Part shown: one piece after another, positions 1-5,883 of the stretch
Numbering within the stretch: the first letter of the stretch is position 1
Layout: every line of letters starts with the position of its first letter
From: Rhodospirillaceae bacterium
GTDB taxonomy: Bacteria; Pseudomonadota; Alphaproteobacteria; Rhodospirillales; Magnetovibrionaceae
NCBI GenBank assembly: GCA_002732845.1
Contig: NVSZ01000098.1
Location: 1 to 6,200 of the forward strand
Direction: 5' to 3'
DNA: 6,200 bases
Notes under the pieces: generated by a model
Told to the model about the DNA's origin: nothing
Seen by the model: the letters and a program-made list of their open reading frames with translations, nothing else
Database searches by the model: none
Program-made: the position numbers and the translations under genes

Positions 1-628
1 TGAGCGGGCAGGTAAGGGGGCAGCCCGCGCGACCCGCCGTGCGGGGCGCGTGCCTGCCGTCATCTATGGTGACAAAAAAGACTCTGTGATGATTTCTATT
101 GATCCTAAGGAACTGACGAAATTCATCAAAACGGGGAGCTTCTTTGCGCACCTTGTTGAAATCAAAGCCGGTAAAGATAGCCACCGCGTTATTGCGCGTG
201 ATATCCAACTTGACCCGGTAACGGATAGTCCTTTGCACATCGACTTTATGCGTGTGACCAAGGGTTCTAAAATTGCGGTCAACGTTCCGATTCACTACAT
301 CAACGAAGAAGAATCACCGGGCCTTAAGCAAGGTGGTGTCCTCAACGTTGTACGTCACGAAGTCGAACTTCATGTCTCTCCGGAAGCGATTCCAGAATTC
401 ATTGAATTCGATCTGGAGGGCATCGAAATGGGTGATTCTATCCATATCAGCGCGGTTAACCTGCCTGATGGTGTGAAGCCAACCATTACGGATCGTGACT
501 TCACGATTGCGACCATCGCGGCTCCATCTTCTATTAAATCTGCTGGTGTGGATGAAGAAGAAGGTGAAGAAGGCGAAGGTGTTGAAGGTGAAGAAGGCGA
601 AGCAACTGAAGAGGGCGGCGAAGCGTAA
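1..628 (+). CDS. rplY: 50S ribosomal protein L25 (TL5/CTC long form), 5' end missing
   Basis: This protein binds 5S rRNA in the central protuberance of the large ribosomal subunit. The frame is open from base 2, so the true start lies before the window; 208 residues are visible. The visible part opens with a basic stretch (AGKGAARATRRAGRVPAVIYG), the usual L25 N-terminal motif before the first beta strands. The ISIDPKEL and SPLHIDFMRV motifs of the 5S-binding barrel follow. A second beta domain typical of the long TL5/CTC form comes next (roughly visible residues 100-180), with EFIEFDLEGIEMGDSIHIS. The last 25 or so residues are almost only Glu and Gly, a common acidic tail in alphaproteobacterial L25. 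The gene ends in TAA 18 bp before pth, so the two are probably co-transcribed. The identification is secure; only the start is unseen. Confidence 0.95.
   Translation, partial: ERAGKGAARATRRAGRVPAVIYGDKKDSVMISIDPKELTKFIKTGSFFAHLVEIKAGKDSHRVIARDIQLDPVTDSPLHIDFMRVTKGSKIAVNVPIHYINEEESPGLKQGGVLNVVRHEVELHVSPEAIPEFIEFDLEGIEMGDSIHISAVNLPDGVKPTITDRDFTIATIAAPSSIKSAGVDEEEGEEGEGVEGEEGEATEEGGEA
560..602 (+). repeat. Short direct repeat inside the L25 acidic tail
   Basis: The 19-base sequence GAAGGTGAAGAAGGCGAAG occurs exactly at 560-578 and again at 584-602, a 24-bp period. Because 24 is a multiple of three the repeat stays in frame, and each copy encodes an EGEEGE block of the acidic tail. It looks like a small in-frame tandem duplication. 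Confidence 0.8.
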
Positions 629-646
629 GCTTTTTCGCAACTTCTT

Positions 647-1237
647 ATGTTTCTTGTTGTGGGACTCGGAAATCCTGGCGAAAAATACGCACGGAACCGC
701 CACAACATTGGGTTTATGGCGGCGGACGAAATCGTTCGCCGCCATTCCTTTTCGGCCTATCGTTCAAAGTTTCAAGGCGAATTGGCGGAAGGGAAAATCG
801 GCACCGACAAGGTGTTGGTCCTAAAGCCCATGACGTTTATGAATGAGTCGGGCCGGGCGGTCAAAGAACTGGTCACGTTCTATAAAATCGCCCCCCAAGA
901 CATCATCGTTTTGCACGACGAACTTGATCTTGTGCCCGGAAAACTGCGCATCAAACGCGCGGGCGGGCATGCCGGACACAATGGACTTCGTTCTATCCAT
1001 GCCCATCTTGGCCCCGATTATGCGCGTGTCCGCATGGGTATTGGTCATCCCGGTGATAAAAACAAAGTGTCGGGATATGTGCTCAAAGATTTTTCAAAAG
1101 CGGACCAAGACTGGCTGGGGCCACTTGTGGACGCGGTTGCCGATAACATCGATTGTGTGATCGACCAGCGAGACGCAGATTTTACAACCCGCGTAGCCGC
1201 GGCGACGAAACCAAACACGAAATCAAATAAGGGATAA
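647..1237 (+). CDS. pth: Peptidyl-tRNA hydrolase
   Basis: Pth cleaves the ester bond of peptidyl-tRNAs that drop off the ribosome, releasing tRNA for reuse; it is cytosolic and essential in most bacteria. The 196-residue length is normal. Family signatures are intact: VVGLGNPG near the N terminus with N9, catalytic H19 in NRHNIGF, N66 in [11 protein letters not shown]91 in LHDELDL and N112 in AGHNGLRS. These match E. coli N10, H20, N68, D93 and N114. The C-terminal tail is Thr/Lys/Asn-rich and not conserved. The ATG at 647 is the only start that keeps the first beta strand, yet the bases before it (CGCAACTTCTT) contain no Shine-Dalgarno. Translation is therefore probably coupled to L25 termination 18 bp upstream. 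The gene ends in two in-frame TAA codons (1235-1240). Confidence 0.96.
   Translation: MFLVVGLGNPGEKYARNRHNIGFMAADEIVRRHSFSAYRSKFQGELAEGKIGTDKVLVLKPMTFMNESGRAVKELVTFYKIAPQDIIVLHDELDLVPGKLRIKRAGGHAGHNGLRSIHAHLGPDYARVRMGIGHPGDKNKVSGYVLKDFSKADQDWLGPLVDAVADNIDCVIDQRDADFTTRVAAATKPNTKSNKG
1229..1234 (+). promoter_or_regulatory. Ribosome binding site of ychF inside the end of pth
   Basis: AAGGGA lies 7 bases before the ychF ATG at 1242 and is made of the last sense codons of pth (Lys-Gly). The arrangement suits translational coupling of ychF to pth and supports the 1242 start. Confidence 0.7.
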
Positions 1238-1241
1238 TAAA

Positions 1242-2342
1242 ATGGGCTTTAAATGCGGTATTGTGGGACTTCCCAATGTTGGTAAATCCACGCTTTTTAA
1301 TGCGCTGACGGCAACCCAGTCCGCCGAAGCCGCCAATTTCCCCTTTTGCACGATCGAACCCAATGTTGGTCGTGTTGGCGTGCCTGATGCGCGTTTAGAC
1401 AAAATTGCCGCCATCGGTGGATCGCAAAAAATTGTGCCGACCCAACTGGAATTTGTCGACATCGCGGGCTTGGTTCGCGGCGCGTCGAAGGGCGAAGGTT
1501 TGGGTAATCAGTTTTTGGCCAACATTCGCGAAGTCGATGCCATCATCAAAGTGGTGCGCTGTTTTATTGATGATAACGTCACCCACGTCGAAGAAAGTGT
1601 TGACCCCATTCGCGACGCCGAAATTATCGAAACAGAATTGATGCTGTCCGATATGGAAAGCTTGGAAAAACGTTTGAAGCCATTGGCGAAAAAAGCCCGC
1701 ACCGGGGACAAAGAGGCCAAACAACAAGCAGACCTGATCGAACGCACCTTGGCGGTGTTGGAAGACGGCAAACCGGCGCGCACGTTGGACGTTTCTGAAG
1801 ACGATTATAAAGCCTTTCAAATGTTGCAATTGCTGACGTCTAAACCGATTTTGTTTGTTTGTAATGTTGAAGAAGATTGTGCCGATAAAGGTAACGAATT
1901 GTCCGATAAGGTTGCCAAAATGGCCGCCGAACAAGGCGCCAGTTCGGTTGTGATTTCGGCTAAAATCGAAGAAGAAATCAGCACCCTTGATGACGAAGCC
2001 GACAAAAAAGAATTCTTGGAAACGCTGGGTCTGGAAGAAACAGGTTTGGCCCGCGTGATCCGCGCCGGATACGATCTGTTAAAACTGATCACGTTTTTCA
2101 CCGTTGGCCCCAAAGAAGCGCGTGCTTGGACCATCCACAGCGGCGACAAAGCCCCCCAAGCCGCCGGTGCTATTCACACCGACTTCGAACGCGGTTTCAT
2201 CAAAGCCGAAACCATCGCGTACGATGACTTTATTGAACTAAACGGCGAACAAGCCTGTAAAGACGCCGGAAAAATGCGTCAGGAAGGCAAAGAATACATC
2301 GTCGCAGACGGCGACCTCATGCTGTTCCGCTTTAACGTTTAA
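1242..2342 (+). CDS. ychF: Redox-responsive ribosome-binding ATPase YchF (Obg-family, Ola1-like)
   Basis: YchF is a universally conserved P-loop protein of the Obg group that prefers ATP to GTP, associates with ribosomes and is linked to stress responses. The 366-residue length matches the family. Visible motifs are the G1 loop GLPNVGKST (residues 9-17), the G2 region NFPFCTIEPNVG (32-43) and G3 DIAGLV (73-78). A hydrophobic residue replaces the catalytic Gln after G3, as expected for this family. NVEE (208-211) replaces the NKxD of true GTPases, which explains the ATP preference, and VISAK (237-241) is G5. H115 is the likely equivalent of E. coli H114. A helical insertion covers about 127-200. 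The C-terminal TGS-like domain runs from about 281 to the end (LITFFTVGPKEARAW ... DGDLMLFRFNV). The gene is third in the rplY–pth–ychF run. Confidence 0.97.
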   Translation: MGFKCGIVGLPNVGKSTLFNALTATQSAEAANFPFCTIEPNVGRVGVPDARLDKIAAIGGSQKIVPTQLEFVDIAGLVRGASKGEGLGNQFLANIREVDAIIKVVRCFIDDNVTHVEESVDPIRDAEIIETELMLSDMESLEKRLKPLAKKARTGDKEAKQQADLIERTLAVLEDGKPARTLDVSEDDYKAFQMLQLLTSKPILFVCNVEEDCADKGNELSDKVAKMAAEQGASSVVISAKIEEEISTLDDEADKKEFLETLGLEETGLARVIRAGYDLLKLITFFTVGPKEARAWTIHSGDKAPQAAGAIHTDFERGFIKAETIAYDDFIELNGEQACKDAGKMRQEGKEYIVADGDLMLFRFNV

Positions 2343-2357
2343 GCTTCGACACACGCT

Positions 2358-3032
2358 TTAATTACACGAATACCCTTTGCAAAACCAAGTTCCGCTGGGG
2401 ATGGTATCGTAAAAATGGTTGAGATCATTTTTATAGCTATTGAAGTCATTTCGATAACCCGTGATATTTGAGTTGATCTTGTTCAGGTTGGCTTGTGTTT
2501 CGGCTTGCATCAAGGCTTGTCTTTGGCGTTCTTGGCCGATCTCCTTACCCCTTTGCCCCGCAGTTTCGCCCGCCAGCATGAAGTCTTGGCTTTGGCGCAT
2601 GACCTGGACAAGGCCGTGATTGTAAACCGCATACGGAATTTCACCTTTGTACAATCCATACCGAAGTCTGCTGACGCGGGCGGCTTGGATATCTTCTGTT
2701 GCGGACGTTGGCATGCCCGCGGCGGCCCGCAATTGGCGACAATTGCGAACGGCTGCTTCTAAGGCTTGAATGGCGCGAACTTCGTTGTCAGCGGGGACTG
2801 TAGCAACCGAAAGCATGGCCCGCGTCGGTATTTCTGCTGGGCGAACGGGCATTTTGCCTTTTAAATGAGTGAATTTCGCATTGTTATATAATTCATTGCA
2901 TTGAGCATTTCCTTCTTCCTGTGCCGTTACAGAAAACGGGGACGAATTATAAATAAGAGGGGTCACATCAACAACGCATCCGGATAGTGATAGCGGGAAC
3001 AGCAAGTATAGGTATTGACGCAATAATTGCAT
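2358..3032 (-). CDS. Predicted outer-membrane lipoprotein of unknown function
   Basis: I do not recognise this family. The 224-residue product begins with a short lipoprotein signal peptide: a hydrophobic stretch up to residue 18 and lipobox LSGC at 16-19, with C19 as the predicted lipidated residue. V20 is not Asp, so by the Lol rule outer-membrane placement is expected. The mature part has Cys at 45, 98, 218 and 223, the last two in a CKGYSC motif at the very C terminus; these could form disulfides in the periplasm. Residues about 80-125 and 145-208 look mainly helical, the latter rich in Gln, Asn and Lys and possibly coiled coil. A clear AAGGAG at 3041-3046 sits 8 bases before the ATG and fixes the start. 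The gene converges on ychF with 15 bp between stop codons and diverges from the small lipoprotein gene on the right. Confidence 0.8.
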   Translation of the reverse strand: MQLLRQYLYLLFPLSLSGCVVDVTPLIYNSSPFSVTAQEEGNAQCNELYNNAKFTHLKGKMPVRPAEIPTRAMLSVATVPADNEVRAIQALEAAVRNCRQLRAAAGMPTSATEDIQAARVSRLRYGLYKGEIPYAVYNHGLVQVMRQSQDFMLAGETAGQRGKEIGQERQRQALMQAETQANLNKINSNITGYRNDFNSYKNDLNHFYDTIPSGTWFCKGYSCN

Positions 3033-3040
3033 AGTTTAGA

Positions 3041-3046
3041 CTCCTT
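3041..3046 (-). promoter_or_regulatory. Shine-Dalgarno of the minus-strand lipoprotein gene
   Basis: On the minus strand these bases read AAGGAG, with 8 bases to the ATG whose first base is 3032. This is a near-perfect ribosome binding site and supports the lipoprotein as a real translated gene. Confidence 0.75.
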
Positions 3047-3062
3047 GATTTAAGGTATCTAC

Positions 3063-3077
3063 TGTGAAGGGATCACA
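3063..3077 (+). promoter_or_regulatory. Inverted repeat with a Shine-Dalgarno in its loop
   Basis: The sequence TGTGA-AGGGA-TCACA has perfect 5-base inverted arms around a 5-base spacer. AAGGG (3067-3071) is a good ribosome binding site 7 bases before the ATG at 3079. In RNA this could be a small hairpin presenting the AGGGA in its loop. In DNA it resembles a CRP/FNR-type half-site pair, but the spacer is 5 rather than the usual 6. The repeat itself is certain; its function is not. Confidence 0.45.
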
Positions 3078-3078
3078 A

Positions 3079-3498
3079 ATGAAGAAAATAGCGATTTTAG
3101 TCTTGGCGGCATTCGGACTTGCAGGTTGTGCAGTGTACAATGTTGCCGGACAGTTTGAAGGCACAGGGCAAGCCTTTGTTGGCACCGTTACCGTTGCCTT
3201 GGGAGATGGTGGTTCGCTAGAGGTGACCAGTCTAGACGGGCGTTTACATTGTACAGGTACATCACAGGTCACAAAAAGACCCTCCGGTTATACGACGGTT
3301 GGGGGGCAAGGGCGCGCTCAGGCCACTTGCAACGATGGAACCACCTTCAAAGTTGATTTTATTCAATCCTCTGAATCCGGCGGCAGCGGTCAGGGTATCG
3401 ATAGCAACGGTCAAATCGTAACTTTGTTTTTTGATAAGTCTGAAGGCATGGCCCGGACTAGAATGAATAGACAACGTTTGGATGCTCTTGTTCAATAA
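3079..3498 (+). CDS. Small predicted lipoprotein of unknown function
   Basis: The 139-residue product has a textbook lipoprotein signal: MKK, a hydrophobic core, then LAGC at residues 14-17, making C17 the predicted lipidated residue. A18 is not an inner-membrane retention signal. The mature domain is rich in Gly, Thr and Ser (VAGQFEGTGQAFVGTVTVALGDGG) with alternating hydrophobic residues, suggesting a small beta-sandwich or barrel. C58 (LHCTG) and C84 (ATCNDG) could pair in a disulfide. I chose ATG 3079 because AAGGG lies 7 bases upstream and the signal peptide then has normal proportions. A GTG at 3064 in the same frame would add only five residues and lacks a ribosome binding site. The gene converges on the TraT-like gene, with 19 bp between stop codons. 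Function unknown. Confidence 0.8.
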   Translation: MKKIAILVLAAFGLAGCAVYNVAGQFEGTGQAFVGTVTVALGDGGSLEVTSLDGRLHCTGTSQVTKRPSGYTTVGGQGRAQATCNDGTTFKVDFIQSSESGGSGQGIDSNGQIVTLFFDKSEGMARTRMNRQRLDALVQ

Positions 3499-3517
3499 TG
3501 ACTCTATTTATTAAGTG

Positions 3518-4276
3518 TTAGATGTAGTCCGCAGCGATGCGTACAGCACGCTTGCGGACTTCTTCTGCAATTTCACTTTGTTTGAGGTTTCGGCCCCCGG
3601 CATAGACCGTGAACTGAGTGGTGAAGGTTTTTTTGAAGCCGCGAAGATAGACTTTTTCTTCGTGGTTGGGGTCGTCAATGTTGGTGAGTTTTTTGCTGCG
3701 GCTGAAGGTCACGCGTTTTTTAGAAAGCCTCCTTCTTTTGACCACGCCAAAGGTTACCTCGGCGACCACCATGTAGGTATCATCGGTGACGTAAGAGCCA
3801 AGGATATGCCCCACGGTCGCCCCGGTGATGGTGGCAAGGATGTTGCCTTTGTTTGTTGCGCCGCCATAAGTCGACCCCATCATCGCACCGATAATGCCCA
3901 GCTGTGTTGATTGATTGCTCTGGATTTGACCGCTGTAAAGAACGTTGATATCCATCAAAAGGCCAAAGCCGTCTTTTTTTTCGGGCTCATAACCCTTGGC
4001 CTCATAGGCTTGGATAAGCTCTTGGGTGAAATCAGTCAGGTTAAAGGCCCGGTCGCCAGAGGTATTACGGGTGCGCACTTTAAGGGATCGGTTCACATAA
4101 AAACTGGCATCGGTGATCAGGTTGCCATCGATGGCAGAACCAAACAACAATCCGGTTTCTTCATCCAAAACCATGCCCATGCGCGGTTTGTTGGGGGACA
4201 GCTGTGTGCACGCCGTAAAGGTGGTGGCGATAATGGCAATGCCGAGAATCTTTGCCAGATGGTGTGTTTTAATCAT
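3518..4276 (-). CDS. TraT-family complement resistance / surface exclusion lipoprotein
   Basis: TraT is an outer-membrane lipoprotein best known from F-like plasmids, where it blocks mating between like donors and gives serum resistance; chromosomal homologues occur in many proteobacteria. This 252-residue version is close to plasmid TraT in length (about 243). It has a signal peptide and a weaker lipobox FTAC with C23, the only Cys in the protein, which supports lipidation. SFYVNRSLKVRTRNTSGD (58-75) and the QELIQAYEAKGY segment match the TraT N-terminal half. A Gly/Ala-rich hydrophobic stretch (about 127-162) corresponds to TraT's membrane-interacting region. A Lys/Arg-rich segment (178-197) follows. 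The ATG whose first base is 4276 was chosen over the one at 4303 because GGGGAG lies just before it and the signal peptide is then normal. It follows the protease gene with one base between stop and start (TAACATG). The role here is unproven, and no conjugation genes are nearby. Confidence 0.82.
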   Translation of the reverse strand: MIKTHHLAKILGIAIIATTFTACTQLSPNKPRMGMVLDEETGLLFGSAIDGNLITDASFYVNRSLKVRTRNTSGDRAFNLTDFTQELIQAYEAKGYEPEKKDGFGLLMDINVLYSGQIQSNQSTQLGIIGAMMGSTYGGATNKGNILATITGATVGHILGSYVTDDTYMVVAEVTFGVVKRRRLSKKRVTFSRSKKLTNIDDPNHEEKVYLRGFKKTFTTQFTVYAGGRNLKQSEIAEEVRKRAVRIAADYI

Positions 4277-4277
4277 G

Positions 4278-5726
4278 TTAGCTTCTCCCCGTCGGGTCAA
4301 CATTGAAACCCGGTAGATGTTCGTTAATGAAGTTTAAAAGTTCTGAATAATGAACCGAAAAATTAATGCTCGTAGCGTCGCCCCGGCCCCAAGTGTTCAT
4401 GCCGATCACGCGGTTGCCTAAAAATAGCGGGCCCCCAGAATTGCCGGGGTTGACGGCGGCGTCGGTTTGCACAAATAAGACGTCTTCCCCGCCCGCACCC
4501 CGGGGCAGGTTAATGCTGTAATGTTTGCGAATGGCGCTGACGATGCCGCGCGTGATGGAAAATTCTATGCGCATGGGGTGACCGATGGCTTCGACGCTGG
4601 ACCCCGGATTTAGATTGCGTCCGGTGTAAAATTCTACCGGGCGACCTCGGCGGTCAACCTTGATTAAGGCAATGTCCAAACGCGCATCATGGCCCAAAAC
4701 GGTACCGAAGGTTTCCCCGCCATCATACGTTTTCATTTCCACAAAACGATGACCTTCGACCACATGCCAATTGGTCATCACCACAGTGGGTGTAATGTAA
4801 AAGCCCGAGCCCATGGTGCCTTTCCCCGTATAAATAGCCACAACACTGTCAAAGCGGGGGTCATTTAAAGGGCGCGCATCAAAGCGGTTGGCTTCCAAAT
4901 TGGCAAGCACCTGCGTTTGACCTTGGCGGATGGATTTTCGCAATGCCAACGCAGACTTAAAAGGCTGGGTTTCGGCGGCCTTGGCCTGAAAATCAGCCAA
5001 TACATCGCTGAGGTCAATGAGCAATTCTTGTCGTTCATAGTTATCGAGTTCTTGTTCGCTATCTAGCTCTTGGCGAATTTTTTCCCGACGGGGATCATAG
5101 CGCGACAAACGATAGGCAATTTCAAAACGCCGGTCTTCGGCAACGTCAACGGTGGTGCGGATATAGGTTTTGGCAACGCGATCAATCAGGAACAGGTGAG
5201 CGCTGAGCTTGCGCCGCGCCTGTATGCTAGCCTGATCATAGTCATAAGAGAGGATTATCGGCTGACCCACGGCTTGCGAGGTAGCCCCGTATGTGGCTTG
5301 TGGTGCGGCTCTGGAAAGGGCCTGTGAAAAGCCTTCGGCGTCGCGTGCGGAATCGTCGGAGGCGACCGACACTGGTGCCCCCATAAATCCTAAAAACACA
5401 GTTGAGCGAACGCCTTTTAAGTCCAACACCCGGCGTGAGGCTTTAGCCTCAAAGACATCAATGATGATAGCGTAACGAGAGCTACTTTGATCAAGGGCCT
5501 CGTCAAAGCTGACCATATCGGCGGTCATGTCATCGTCTAAGGCAAATGCCGCCGAAAAATCAATTTCACCGCTTCTGAGCAGTGTCCTGCTGGTGGCTTC
5601 GGCGACAACAATATGTTTCAGCGTCGTAAAATCTACAGCAAAGCTGGGCGTGCTGACCAGCAACAGAACAGGTCCCAACAATAGGAAGCCGAACTTACTC
5701 TTAAATCTACTGAAGATTGCTCGCAT
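4278..5726 (-). CDS. Secreted trypsin-like (S1C/HtrA-type) serine protease with a novel N-terminal region
   Basis: The product is a 482-residue exported endopeptidase, expected in the periplasm or outside the cell. A signal peptide is clear: a basic start with R2, R7, K9 and K11, a Leu-rich core, then a likely cut after SFA at residue 30. Residues about 31-290 form a region I cannot assign; it includes a charged, helical, Glu/Arg-rich stretch (about 209-252). The C-terminal 190 residues are a DegP/HtrA-like chymotrypsin-fold domain with an intact triad: H321 (TNWHVVEG), D351 (ARLDIALIKV) and S430 (NPGNSGGPLF). There is no PDZ domain after it, so it is not a standard DegP/DegS. The ATG at 5726 was preferred because of the signal peptide; only a weak GGA precedes it. 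A GTG at 5768 would add 14 residues and has no better site. It is first in a two-gene unit with the TraT-like gene. Confidence 0.85.
   Translation of the reverse strand: MRAIFSRFKSKFGFLLLGPVLLLVSTPSFAVDFTTLKHIVVAEATSRTLLRSGEIDFSAAFALDDDMTADMVSFDEALDQSSSRYAIIIDVFEAKASRRVLDLKGVRSTVFLGFMGAPVSVASDDSARDAEGFSQALSRAAPQATYGATSQAVGQPIILSYDYDQASIQARRKLSAHLFLIDRVAKTYIRTTVDVAEDRRFEIAYRLSRYDPRREKIRQELDSEQELDNYERQELLIDLSDVLADFQAKAAETQPFKSALALRKSIRQGQTQVLANLEANRFDARPLNDPRFDSVVAIYTGKGTMGSGFYITPTVVMTNWHVVEGHRFVEMKTYDGGETFGTVLGHDARLDIALIKVDRRGRPVEFYTGRNLNPGSSVEAIGHPMRIEFSITRGIVSAIRKHYSINLPRGAGGEDVLFVQTDAAVNPGNSGGPLFLGNRVIGMNTWGRGDATSINFSVHYSELLNFINEHLPGFNVDPTGRS
4282..4290 (-). promoter_or_regulatory. Ribosome binding site of the TraT-like gene within the protease gene's 3' end
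   Basis: On the minus strand these bases read GGGGAGAAG, with the GGAG core 8 bases before the ATG at 4276. The site lies in the last codons of the protease gene, so ribosomes finishing the protease can re-initiate on the TraT-like gene. It decides the start codon. Confidence 0.7.
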
Positions 5727-5800
5727 CAAAAAGGTCCAATACACGTGATGATTATTCTTTTGTAACACTATGACCGTAATGCGTAAATAGTAAGCTGTCT

Positions 5801-5848
5801 GATAACAGGTTTAATCTTGAAGTCTTATGCAAATTACCCGATAACAGG
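5801..5848. repeat. Direct repeat GATAACAGG in the protease–mtnP intergenic region
   Basis: The nonamer GATAACAGG occurs at 5801-5809 and 5840-5848, 39 bp apart. Each copy sits in a small imperfect dyad: CTGT-N6-ACAG at 5795-5808, and CCC-GATAACA-GGG at 5837-5849. The second copy falls just upstream of the mtnP -10 box. This is compatible with a paired operator, but nothing in the window names a regulator. Confidence 0.4.
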
Positions 5849-5854
5849 GGGGCA

Positions 5855-5860
5855 TATAAT
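5855..5860 (+). promoter_or_regulatory. Consensus -10 box of the mtnP promoter
   Basis: TATAAT matches the sigma-70 -10 consensus perfectly and lies 23 bases before the mtnP ATG, giving a predicted leader of only about 15-18 bases. The -35 is poor: TTACCC at 5834-5839 matches three of six with a short 15-base spacer. The promoter may therefore depend on an activator or on the strong -10 alone. Confidence 0.55.
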
Positions 5861-5883
5861 ATGACTTTAGAGGGACTTTAAAC

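Noticed and set aside
314..745. 143-codon minus-strand open frame across the L25–pth junction
   Set aside because: It overlaps two conserved genes and its Phe-rich sequence is simply the complement of the Glu codons in the L25 acidic tail.
1395..1934. 179-codon open frame antisense to ychF
   Set aside because: It lies wholly opposite a conserved, complete ychF; the protein is Phe/Gln-rich low-quality sequence typical of an antisense shadow.
2300..2315. GTCGC-AGACG-GCGAC inverted repeat near the end of ychF
   Set aside because: It lies inside the coding sequence of the conserved TGS domain and is not followed by a T-run, so chance within codons is the simpler explanation.
2338..2361. Weak hairpin straddling the ychF and minus-strand lipoprotein stop codons, as a shared terminator
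   Set aside because: The stem is seven pairs with one mismatch, AT-rich, with a 10-base loop and no T-run on either side; it does not meet the pattern of an intrinsic terminator.
3518..4276. TraT-like gene as evidence of an integrated conjugative plasmid
   Set aside because: No other tra genes, integrase, transposase, tRNA-linked attachment site or flanking repeats are visible, and chromosomal TraT homologues are known.
3515..4306. Two adjacent 131-codon plus-strand open frames opposite the TraT-like gene
   Set aside because: The minus strand encodes a recognisable TraT-family lipoprotein with a good ribosome binding site; the opposite frames show no domain or start signal.
5861..5881. Six-codon upstream ORF (MTLEGL) ending three bases before the mtnP start
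   Set aside because: Its ATG directly follows the TATAAT box and so lies upstream of the expected transcription start; it would not be in the mRNA.
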